Below are positions 39,060 to 49,950 of a DNA stretch of 64,000 nucleotides, one piece after another. The first letter of the stretch is position 1, and the number at the start of each line of letters is the position of its first letter. Origin of the DNA: Apostichopus japonicus. Taxonomy: Eukaryota > Echinodermata > Holothuroidea > Aspidochirotida > Stichopodidae. Location: NCBI RefSeq assembly GCF_037975245.1, contig NC_092581.1, positions 5,237,501 through 5,301,500 on the forward strand, read 5' to 3'. A program made the translations under genes and the position numbers. The notes below the pieces were generated by a model. The model was not told where the DNA came from. It did not search any database and saw only the letters and a list, made by a program, of their open reading frames with translations.

Positions 39060-39995
39060 TGGTCAGGGATATGTACTGAGTGAACACTGAACAATGAATC
39101 ATCGACAATGATCAGTGAATAGTGAACACATGTGAGCAGTGAACAGTTGTGAGCAGAGAGCACATGTGAGCAGTGAACAATGAACACATGTGAGCAGTGA
39201 ACACATGTGAGCAGTGAACAGCTGTTAACAGTGACCACATGTGAGCAGTGAACACATGTGAGCAGTGAACACATGTGTGCAGTGAGCACATGTGAGCAGT
39301 ACACAGTGAACACATGTGAACAGTGAACATATGTGAGCAGTGAACACAAATGAACAGTGAACACATCTGAGCAGTGAACACATGTGAGCAGGGAACAATG
39401 AATAGTGAGTAGTGAACACATGTGAGCAGTCAACACATATGAACAGTGAACACAAGTGTGCAGTGAAGACTTGTGAACACATGTGAACAGCTGTGAGCAG
39501 TGAACAGCTGTGAGCAGTGAACAGCTGTGAGCAGTGAACAGCTGTGAGCAGAGAACAATGAATAGTGATTAGTGAACACATGTGAGCAGTCAACACATGT
39601 GAGCAGTGAACACAAGTGTGCAGTGAAGACATGTGAACAGCGAAGACATGTGAACAGTGAACACATGTGAACAGTGAACACCTGTGAGCAGTGAACAGCT
39701 GTGAGCAGTGAACACCTGTGAGCAGTGAACATCTGTAAGCAGAGAACAATGAATAGTGAGTAGCTCTCAGTGAGCAATGAACAATAAAACAGTTACAAGT
39801 GAGCAGTGAGCGAGAAGCAGGGAACTGTAAAATTGTAACAGTGAGCAGTGAACATCTGTGTGCAATGAAATCTTTGCGAACATCTTTGTGAAAAATTGCC
39901 AGTAACTAAGGATCAGTCAGGACTACGCAGGCAGCAGTCAACATACGATAGAGTGAGAAGTGAACAGGTGTGAGTAAACTGCGTGTAGCGAGCAA
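39060..39995. repeat. 17-bp tandem array
   Basis: About 50 diverged copies of a 17-bp unit CACATGTGAGCAGTGAA, with CAGCTGTGAGCAGTGAA variants and a longer-range pattern in which AACAATGAATAGTGA recurs about every 170 bases. Minus-strand frames of up to 174 codons (repeating C-S-L-L-T-C-V-H) follow from a repeat with no stops in that direction. Degenerate units continue to about 40180 and on the far side of the SINE to about 40440. Confidence 0.92.
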
Positions 39996-40187
39996 TAAAA
40001 AGTGCAGCAATGAACAGTTAGGAAGAGGGAGAGTGAATTAGTGTGAGCTTGGAGTATGCGCCTGTGAGCAGCGAGCAGTTAGCAGTGAAAGGTAATCGGT
40101 AACTGTGGAACTGTGAGAAATAAACAGGGAACAGTAAATAGTCAACAGAGTGAAGTGAACAGATATGTATGTCTGTATGTATGTATG

Positions 40188-40412
40188 TTAGATCCTCCTG
40201 CAAGCAGGAACTCGCGAAGAAGCCTCATTGACTTATCAAAGCCGCAAGCTGACCGAAGGCAGTCTCTTAGATTCATATTTAACGTCCAATATTATGAATT
40301 GTTAATTGTCAACAACTCTGTAACTGGACGACATACATTAATCTGGGAGTGACTCGAACTCGGGACCTTATGATTAAAAGGCACCGGCGTTAACCACTGA
40401 GCTAACACTCTA
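40188..40412 (-). mobile_element. tRNA-derived SINE, fuller copy
   Basis: On the minus strand the 5' head (40412 to about 40351) has a pol III A box (TAGCTCAGTGGTTAACG) and B box (GAGTTCGAGTC) at tRNA spacing. A body of about 150 bases follows, then a CATA-rich tail. The body is shared with 13371-13552. The head resembles a tRNA with an imperfect anticodon arm, so this is a SINE and not a tRNA gene. It sits in the decayed edge of the 17-bp array. A possible short target duplication is GATATG (40162-40167 and 40414-40419). Confidence 0.8.
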
Positions 40413-40445
40413 TGATATGAGCAGTTAGCAGCTAGTTCTGAGCCG

Positions 40446-41620
40446 TTACTGTGTGCCCTGCATTTGGGCAGACCTAAGCAGAAAAAACAACATATAGTCA
40501 TTGACAGTTACAATTAATCAGCCGTGATTTTTAAGGCCTCGGTCTCCAAAACGACGTCAAATGAATAAATTAAGCGTTTGGTTAATTTTGAATGTTTTAA
40601 TGCATGTATGAATGGAAAAGCCCTGTATAGAAGATCATTCCTTACCCACCGAAATGGGTATCGGTTTAGAAGCAGTTGTCAAAGCCTGAGCTTCTTTTGA
40701 CGTTTTGTTCTAATGAAACTTGATGATACAATCACAAGGTTTTTGTGACATGATAATTGCACGAGGGACTATTTTGGCGCCTTCTTGATCAAAGTGTCAA
40801 TGAAAAGTATCGGTAAGTGTGATTGTCACGGACGTTTCGATTATTTGATCGGGGTACCTTTAACCGAAAAAAACCCCACACTGCTAGGATATACAAAAAA
40901 GAAAAAAAGATGTATAAGGACAGCAACGGTCAGTAACTGTTTGATAATTTGTAAACTATATACATCAAGATATTTACGTTTGTTTGGATAAAAATCGTGA
41001 CAACCAAGGAACGGGTCGGGTCGACTACAGTTCTCCTATACAAAAATGGTGCCAATCAAATACTTGAATTTGACATTTATTTTATTCCAAGTAAAATCAA
41101 ATTCTACATGTTACCCTTGATTTTATGTGCTCATGAAATGATTAATTTACATACATAAAACATAAACAATCAAATTCATAAATTAATATATATGAGCTGT
41201 TGTTTTGTGAATAGCTGCTCGACACTTTTCAATTTAACAAATTTCAAATAAGTTAAGGTCTATAAGTCATCAGTCATCGAGCATGTTAAATTCAAAGATA
41301 TTTTATAATGTCGATATTTATTGTTCTCCAAATATGATGTCTCATCACTTACGTTAATATGGTTCATTAACACAAACAGACAAACATACTGCATGGACAA
41401 ACACCAACATATTTTGTATATTTACTCGCAATCCATCAAATGAAAGTGCCTCCATTACCTCCGGAATCATCAAGTTTTGATGGCTTGGAAATCAACATCA
41501 AATTAGAATTAATAGATTTCACATTATATTTCTATTTATAAACCGCTTTCCTTCCTTCTCGCAGGACGAGAGTATTTTCTTGTTTCTGTCTTTCATTTTC
41601 TCTGAGGTGAACGTTACAGG
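40446..41620. other. intergenic, nothing recognised
   Basis: AT-rich sequence without gene or repeat that I can identify. Confidence 0.5.
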
Positions 41621-41776
41621 TAGAAACATCGAGTGGTTATGAAAAGGTTAAGAACATTTGAGATCAAACAGACATAATTTCTAGAAAATCAAGGTAAAAT
41701 CAGATAGAATCATCGAGTGGTTATGAAAGGTTATGAACATTTAAGATGATACAGACATAATTTCTAGAAATTCAAA
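41621..41776 (+). repeat. 84-bp tandem duplication
   Basis: Two adjacent copies, starting at 41621 and 41705, share CATCGAGTGGTTATGAAA and CAGACATAATTTCTAGAAA with a few differences. Confidence 0.8.
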
Positions 41777-42486
41777 CCGATGTTTGAATAATAAAATAAA
41801 AAAATTATTTAGATATTAAGTTAGATATTATAGTTTACCGTAATGGTCACCACTCTCAATGAACTCGTTTCACTCACTGTGTTAACACGTTGTAGTTCCA
41901 TGCTTCATGTGTAGGCAACATACAACTTATCATTGTGGCGTTCTGAGTAATGTGTGCAAATTGCTCCTAAACCTAGCTCACCAAACATTTATATCTCCTG
42001 TTTGAGATCAACATCTGTTAGGAGACTGTCGTATATACCGATGCATAACTCTCTTTCCTTCACGTAAGTTCCTAAATGTGAAAAGGCTGAATTTACGCGC
42101 ATCTTGAGATACGCTTCGCCAAAGCCAATGACGTCACAGTGAACGCTCAATAATCCTTGTTTAGAAAAAAAAAACGGACAATGGTCTAAATGAATTTTAA
42201 GTCTTCACATGTCAGAGTGTGGTGTTACGTTTACATGATACTACGTGTCATCATAATTAAGCCATGACGTAAAAACTATCGTTATCTCGCTTGTTATAAA
42301 TATTATTGTTGGAAATAACAGTAAAGAAAAAGAAAAATCTTGTAGAAAGAAAAGTTGTGACTTGTCCATCAGTTCATAAGATATATGATTTAATATTTAA
42401 CAAACAAGTAAATGAGCGGAGTAATTGATATAGATCAACAGCAAGCAGGCGAAACAAACAAAATGAAAATAATGTGATGGCTTTCA
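41777..42486. other. intergenic, nothing recognised
   Basis: AT-rich sequence; no gene or repeat seen. Confidence 0.5.
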
Positions 42487-42494
42487 CTCTAAAC

Positions 42495-43038
42495 CAGGGG
42501 TTCCCTAACTGGGGTGCATGAACCCCAGGGGTGCGTGAGTCCATCCCAGGGGGTTCGTGAGATGTTTCTGAAAGTCAAAACTAGAATACTTTTTGTTGAA
42601 CTAAAATCTGATATACCATGTAATTTAGTAATGTACAAAAATCGTACCAATCGACAAACTCTTTTCGCGTTCCATACGCATATGTTGCCATAGTAGTACC
42701 GTATCGTGCATGTGATAAATAACTGAATTATGAAACTGACACAGACCGCATGACTTTGGTGAAGTTGGTGTACGCATGACAGTATACGTCGTGAAGATAA
42801 AGAGCTGATTTGATCTTGAAGTTTCCAAATAAATATTTGTCATATCTTGTTTTTTTCATTACAATATTACACATTGAATATTACAATATTACACTATGAA
42901 CTTGATCTTTTACGAAGCACTGTTATGAGTATGATAGTATAACAATGACTCAGATCGTGTCTCGAAAAGCTGGGGGTTCGTGGACAACTCTGACATCAAC
43001 AGGAGGTTCGTGGGGAAGATAAAGTTAGGGAAATCCTG
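42495..43038 (-). mobile_element. hAT-like MITE, family B copy 2
   Basis: Ends CAGGGGTTCCCTAACT and (inward from right) CAGGATTTCCCTAACTTTAT, flanked by a perfect 8-bp duplication CTCTAAAC (42487-42494 and 43039-43046). It is homologous in inverted orientation to 37406-37764 and is 185 bp longer, through extra central sequence. Non-coding. Confidence 0.92.
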
Positions 43039-43046
43039 CTCTAAAC

Positions 43047-46000
43047 GAAACTGGCAATATAGTCTCCACATAAAATTACATATTCTTGTAAGCTTGACGA
43101 CGTTATCCGCGTAATGCGCAATTACATTTCAGTTAAAATACAAAACAAACAGGTACATTTTTAAGGTAATAAACCGTGTTAAATAGTTACCACGGGATCA
43201 CTAAAAAAAGTCCAAGTTATTTCCTCTCTTGTTTATATCCAATAATTTATAGCAATTATTTATCTACTTCAAATGTATTTCGATTTAGATGCAAGACACA
43301 TAAGTAGGGGGCAGTGTGGGGGGGGGGGGCAGTGTGGGGAATGCAATAGGCGCTAGTCAATACTACCTAGAATCTTTTTCGTTATGTTGACAAAATTGCG
43401 TCAAATAGTAGTTAGCATCATTTGTCTGTCGGAAAGTGCCCCTATAGCTAATATTTTGAAAGGAAAACAGTCTTCTGAAACTTATAAAATAACGCCTAAA
43501 ATAGCAAACATTCCTTGAAAATGTTTCATGCTTTGCTTATTACGTATGATGCCGTATTTTGCCACTGAACCGCGCGTATCCAATTAACAGTAAATCTTTT
43601 TTTTTCTTCCGGTCTCCAAACAAGACGATCAATTTCAATTACTTAATTCAGTCAAAATTACTTCAAATCGAAAACCAGACGTCCCTCCTGCTCCGTTATA
43701 AATATGAATAAGAAATTTATAAAAAAATATGTGAAGATATATCAAAATATGTAAGAATATAAAAATGTAAGAAATGTGTAAAGATATGCAAAAAGAGGAT
43801 GTAAGAAACCTAAAAAGTGAAAAAATATTAATTTAATAATATGTAAAAATATGTAGGAAAGTGTGAAAAGTGTCCAAGTATGGAAAACTAAGACTAGGAA
43901 GACCAAAACCAAAAACTAAAAAGAAAATACAGATACCCGTTATGACGAACTAATTAATTTCACAGCAGAATGGGGGGGGGGGGGACTATCCGTTAGACAA
44001 TTTCCACATTCTATAGTCTGCTCCGAGATATTTCTCTCATGGAAGTGTCACAATGCATTTTCTGTTAGCTTAAAAGTTATCCTTTAAAGCCCATGGATGC
44101 TCTAAGCATGATAGTGGGATGAATACATATATACGTTTTCATATCACATCGTCTCTTTTTGCTAAGGCACGTACAACGCTGCTGTTTAATTCATTTAGAA
44201 AACAGCGACTAGAAGAGAGAGCAATCTTGGCGAGTTTTGAGGTTTTCGGTGTTGATTTATGAGTGTTTCCTGAGACATGTTTATATGATTAATATTTAAA
44301 GCAATAACAGTCTATTGAACGCATACAGTTGTACTCCGGAAACATAATGAACCACAAAACGAAGCAACCATGCGGTAACGGCGTGATAAACAACATACTG
44401 ACTTGTTCATATATGCTCATTGACAAGCCTTGCAGTGGCACAACTGGTTAGTCACAAACTGGACCAGTTTGTTATATAAACTGCATAATCCTATGTTAAT
44501 AGTAAAACTGACTAAGCTGCTTAACATAAATATCTGTCACTTTAATGTACAACTGAATGGCTATTCAGCGTCTTTGCATATAAAGTTTTTCGAAAGTGGT
44601 AACATGAAAACATATTTTATCACCTATAACGGAGGATTTAACTAAGTAAACATATAATACCACTGTTAAAGTTAAGAAGTAAAACGACAACATGTTGAAG
44701 TCATTTTAAATCGCTGTTACAGTTGTTTTCCTTAAAGTGTTTTGTTAATAGATGGCTACATACAATCTCAAATGCTTCTTTGCTTGCATTAGTTGATGAC
44801 CCTAAATTTCTGCTCGAATATTGCGAAGGGGTGGGGGGGGGGTGGGGAATTCTCTAATCCATTGGTGAGTCTCGAGGCAAACACTGGAGTTGTCATGATC
44901 GTAAAATATAAGACAAATGTTGGACCGATATAAAACGAGCGCTTCATTTTCTTCGAGAGCCAAATAGAGTTATTACATGAAACGCCATCCTAGCGAAAGG
45001 TATCGAAGTTTGTACGTTAACCTAGTTCTGACATTTTCGGTTTTTCAACTGAGGAGACATTAATTACCTAGACGTTGGAACGTATTAAGGGTGAACAGAG
45101 TTCTTGGAGCGTGATGTGATAACATTCTCTATTTGTTTTCACCTTTTTTTCCCATAATGTCATAAATCCTCATCTATTCATACAGTTATACTGTTCTTAA
45201 ATTGATATGATCTGCCTGTGTATTATTTATTTATTCGAAGAATTATTTCAATACTTCTTTCAACATTAATTAATTTCCAAAGCTGACAAAAATTATACAA
45301 AAAGTAAACTTGTCTTCTTTCTTTAATTCTGTAACCAATATCATTTAAGCGAAATGTCTGGATCTGTCTAACCAATGTTCTAACCTTTTCATAAACATTT
45401 ATGGAGGACTTAAAAACAAGGAAAGTATATGAAAAGGTTCTTCTAGTGTTGAGGACAGAAGTGCACAAGTTCACTTTATACATAGGTTGTCATTTCTGAC
45501 AAATCTAGCAAAATTTGGGCACCTTAGGTGTTGTCTCTGACCAGAAATTTGCAAACATTTTCACCTATACCGCAGATTGTTTTACAAAATAACATTGCAA
45601 TTGGTCGCATTGAGAGATTTTCAAGGTTACACGAAATGAACGCAATTTCACATTAGTTCAAGATTATGTACTAGCTAATACAGGTAACTTTCTAAAACGT
45701 CTCAACATAAAAAAAGCTACTTCCTAGCAGTAAAGAAAGTTAAAGTGGTGACCAATGAAGGTCACTTGTGTTTATGGCAGCCCTAGAGGAGCTTTATTCA
45801 TTCATTCGTTATTTTTATTTATTCGTTCATCTATGAATTGATTCATCTATCCATACATTTCTTTATTCATCCATAACCTCAATGAGATGCAGCTTCATAA
45901 AATTATAACATTGACATTAAACATACATCATACAACATACAACATATATTGTTGAATGGTGAGCTGGGGAGGGGAGGTGGAGTGGGAGGGGGAAGGGAGG

Positions 46001-46832
46001 GGCGTCTATTAATCTACCGAGAATACAAGAAAAGATCGAGTTGTTAAGTAGTCGCAAATAGACGATCTTTGACAATTACTTGTATGGCTATTTAATCTAG
46101 TGTGTGTTATAGTTTGATAAATTGCAATCGGGTTTTCGAAAGATACTCGTTCTGTGTTTGTTTAGATTGCTGCAAAAGAAATGAGAAGAAGAAGAAGAAG
46201 AAGAAGAAGCAACCCAATTAAACGCAAAATGCTTCTGGCTCTGAAGTTATTAAAGAAGAAAATCCAGTAGAGAAACAAACCGTGTAAGAGAAAGAAAGGG
46301 AAGATGATGTTAATATAAAACCACCTGTCTCTACCGTTTACGCATTACCTTAGATTAGTTTGCTCTGATTAAATGTAAACAGGTCCTTGTGACTTCGTCT
46401 CTGTGTTGAGGCGAGAGTCAAAATCCGAGATAAGATATTAAGCGAAGTTGAAGTTAAGAGGGATAATTCAACCCTACGCCCTTAAGACAAATTTACAAGA
46501 AAAACTGGGTTGATGAATTGGAAGTGAACGTTATCACGAAGGGAAGAAATTAAGTCCTGGCAGCACCTGTCATTAATTCTTTAACACGATAGCTCCAAGA
46601 TAAATATTCGCATCTCTGAGTTGACATATGAAGAAACATATAATGTTAACGTGATAGGTGCTAGTTTAAGCGCGAAACTGTGTAACTGATGCATGGAATA
46701 AAAACACTAATGCCCGTTTCACTTCCGCTCCTTCCAAAATAGAAAAAAAGGCAATAAAACGTTATGGGCACAATTTACCCCAAAATAATTTAGGTATATG
46801 CTGCAGTGAGCTATTATATTTATGTTAGTTAT
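43047..46832. other. long intergenic stretch, no gene seen
   Basis: Holds G runs (43318-43329, 43972-43984, near 44831), an A-rich degenerate repeat built on AAATATGTAAGA at about 43715-43880, a TTCATTTATTCAT-rich patch near 45795-45875 and a GAA run near 46186-46209. Confidence 0.5.
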
Positions 46833-46999
<167 letters not shown>

Positions 47000-47386
47000 G
47001 TCATCATTACAATAATTGATTTGTATATTCCACAAACCTGAAGGCAGCAAATCGACCAACAATTTTGCCAGACAATAAATTGTAGATGCGGTAGCCTCCG
47101 CAATTTTAACAAGACTATTTTTAGCCTATAATGTGCTCGTCTGCCTGCATGGGCGAGAAATGAACTGACCGACTTGAACGCATTACGCCTTCTTCTACTA
47201 TTTTATTCATTGTTTTGTCGACTATGATATATACGGCAATTCACTTTACAGCTCAGCTGGAAATGATATTATTTTAAGTGCCATAGGCCCGAAATGATCG
47301 TTTGCTGTTTATCATATTATTGATTCAATTACATTTATTTTTCTTCTTCTACTTCAATTTCCTGTGTTGTGTTCTATGTCTTGCAG
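47000..47386. other. intergenic or intronic; ends in a pyrimidine-rich acceptor
   Basis: Nothing is recognised apart from the T/C-rich tract and CTTGCAG at its right end, which would be the 3' splice site of the candidate exon that follows. Confidence 0.4.
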
Positions 47387-47467
47387 CCATATTATCATTC
47401 TATCGAGACATTTGAGTGGTATTCACAAGATGATGATCCGATTTTGTCACCGAACGAGAGTTACTTG
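47387..47467 (+). CDS. candidate internal exon, unknown gene
   Basis: 81 bp, an exact multiple of three, open in phase 0. It lies between a strong pyrimidine tract plus CTTGCAG and a consensus donor TTG|GTGAGT. The 27 codons include the peptide I-E-T-F-E-W-Y-S-Q-D-D-D-P, acidic and Tyr-containing like a cytoplasmic tail segment. No partner exon was found within several kb. It belongs to no family I recognise. Confidence 0.42.
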
Positions 47468-47473
47468 GTGAGT

Positions 47474-48070
47474 AATTAAAAATATGATTCAAATAATATT
47501 GTCGCCCATGCAGTATTAGTATATTAATCATATCAAAGCAGTTATTTTTATCACCTTTTTCTTCATTATCTGTATTTCTCTTGGATTTTAGATCTGCGTC
47601 ATGCTAGATGGTGTAACCATGTATTGTACCAATTATATCGCGATCGTGCATTGTCAGCTGACGTTATCAACGATCACGTGTGACATTGAGTGACGTCATT
47701 CTATCACATGATTCGGTGAACGACCGACAGGATTTTTTTAATTGGCTCTTTTACATGATATGAATATTCATGTTTGTGCACAAGTGTCACAGGCGCCTCG
47801 TTCGATCATACATAATTGAAGTGACGGAGTATTAGGAGGTGCAAACCGGTGCTATATAGGAAGGTGTTGGAGCGGTAGAGGAGGTGTTATGAGGCTAACC
47901 AGGGAGCAGACACACTATGAGGAAATTTATGTGTTAATGCCTCGCTCGTGCGTGGAGGATGAGTGAGGGTGACTCTAGAAACACAGGAAGTGTCTGTTAT
48001 GTACATCACGTGACATCAAGTGAAGTTGCGCTCTGCTCACAAATGAGAACTCATCTTCACCACTGTCATA
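47474..48070. other. intergenic, nothing recognised
   Basis: No gene seen. Several short TGACGTCA-like and CACGTGA motifs occur around 47640-47710, too common to interpret. Confidence 0.4.
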
Positions 48071-48835
48071 ACTGGACATTCCGCCCTTCAAACTATTAGT
48101 TGTACAATATGATGTCCAAGTCGGTCTATGTTATGGATGGACATTCCACCCTACAAACGATTAGTTGCACAATATTATATCCGAGTCGGTCTATGTTATG
48201 GATGGACATTCCACCATACAAACTATAAGTTGCACAATATTATATCCGAGTCGGTCTATGTTATGGCTGGACATTCCACCCTACAAACTATTAGTTGCAC
48301 AATATTATGTCCGAGTCGGTCTATGTTATGAATGGACATTCCACCATACAAACTATAAGTTGCACAATATTATATCCGAGTCGGTCTATGTTATGGCTGG
48401 ACATTCCGCCCTACAAACGATTAGTTGCACAATATTATGTCCGAGTCGGTCTATGTTATGGCTGGACATTCCACCCTACAAACTATTAGTTGCACAATAT
48501 TATATCCGAGTCGGTCTATGTTATGGATGGACATTCCACCATACAAACTATAAGTTGCACAATATTATTTCCGAGTCGGTCTATGTTATGGCTGGACATT
48601 CCACCCTACAAACTATTAGTTGCACAATATTATGTCCGAGTCGGTCTATGTTATGAATGGACATTCCACCATACAAACTATAAGTTGCTCAATATTATGT
48701 CCGAGTCGGTCTATGTTATGGCTGGACATTCCACCCTACAAACGATTAGTTACACAATATTATGTCCGAGTCGGTCTATGTCATGACTGGACATTCCACC
48801 CTACAAACGATTAGTTGCACAACTATGTCCCAGTC
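48071..48835 (+). repeat. 65-bp satellite with 5-unit higher-order repeat
   Basis: Twelve copies of a 65-bp unit: the anchor ACATTCC starts at 48076 and then every 65 bases to 48791. Unit variants recur in the same order with a period of five units (325 bp): the series at 48206, 48271, 48336, 48401, 48466 is repeated from 48531. Variants differ at GATGG/GCTGG/AATGG and at ATACAAACTATAAG/CTACAAACTATTAG/CTACAAACGATTAG. The 163-codon frame through it is a repeat artefact. Confidence 0.95.
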
Positions 48836-49699
48836 GGTCTGTTTCTTCAAAGGCTTCTTGTAAATTTCTTAATCTGAAAGCAACAAAGAAGAAAGTAAAT
48901 TTTGTGAGAAAACGCATATAAGCATATATATATATATATTTTTTTTTTACTTAGTTTATGAATACCGTATCTGTTTGCATGTTAAAGTTTTACAACACTC
49001 ATTCAGTTGGCAAGAATGCCTCCTGACATAAGCTAAACAAAGCAGTGCTACATTAATACCGGCAAACGATGTTTCGTTTTTGCTTCACTTGATTGACGCT
49101 TTAAGCAGCTTTGTGTTTCTCAAAATAAAATAACATCAGGGATAAGCGAAATTGAGTTTTATCACTACTGTACAACCAACATCGTGCATCATTTGATTTC
49201 GTAATTTATGCTAACACCGCTTTAGACTTCAAATTAACATACACAACTGATTCTATCATTTTAACGCATGTCTGTAATCTGATTATTCATAGCCATGCTT
49301 CTGTATTTATCAATTTCCCTGTTATTTAAGAAACAATGTTGACAGATATATTCATCGAGCAGGAAATAATATCAAGATAGAGACTGCTTGTCAATTTACA
49401 GCCAGATCACTAAATCCGATATGCAGCGAGTAGATTTAGTGTGCCTCTCTTCATTACGACTTTATGGTAATTTTGAAACAAAATGTCATTAAACAAAGTG
49501 CCTATGGGCTACATTTATTATCTTCAACTCTGTGAGCCAATGTCTTTATCAAAATAGTCGATAAATTCAAACGTTTTTGGACTATTCAGAGTTTGTTGAA
49601 CTAGTTGAGTTTAAGTTTGTGTGATTACGAAGTAATAAATTAAATTCAAGGAATTGTCCGTTTGCAGATCTGAAATTATACCGTAAACGAAGGCAAAAT
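48836..49699. other. intergenic, nothing recognised
   Basis: A short TA plus T run near 48925-48950; otherwise featureless. Confidence 0.5.
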
Positions 49700-49950
49700 C
49701 CAGTTATACTATACAGTGACTCTACTAACAGTGATTCTACAGTAACATTAACGTTCTGTATAGTAAAGTTGCAGTGATGTTACAACAGTAATGTAAATAA
49801 GTTTCAGTGATACTGAAGTTATGATACAGTGATACTAAAATGATAGTAGTGTTGCATGGATGCTATAGCTATACTAAAAAGAATTTAAAATGATACTAAA
49901 GATATAATACAGTAACAATACGGTGTTGATTTAGTACTCATTGCAGTAAT
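49700..49950 (+). repeat. degenerate ACAGTGAT/ATACT-rich repeat
   Basis: Loose recurrence of TACAGTGA, CAGTGATACT and AATGATACTA over about 250 bases, consistent with an old decayed microsatellite. Confidence 0.55.

Noticed and set aside
39035-39777. Minus-strand frames of 89-174 codons rich in Cys, Ser and His
   Set aside because: They are translations of the 17-bp tandem array, and all three minus frames are open in the same repetitive way.
40351-40412. tRNA gene on the minus strand
   Set aside because: The A and B boxes are good, but the anticodon arm is imperfect and the sequence continues into a repeated SINE body.
48128-48814. Plus-strand frames of up to 163 codons
   Set aside because: They read through the 65-bp satellite in several frames with a 65-residue period, which is expected from three units.
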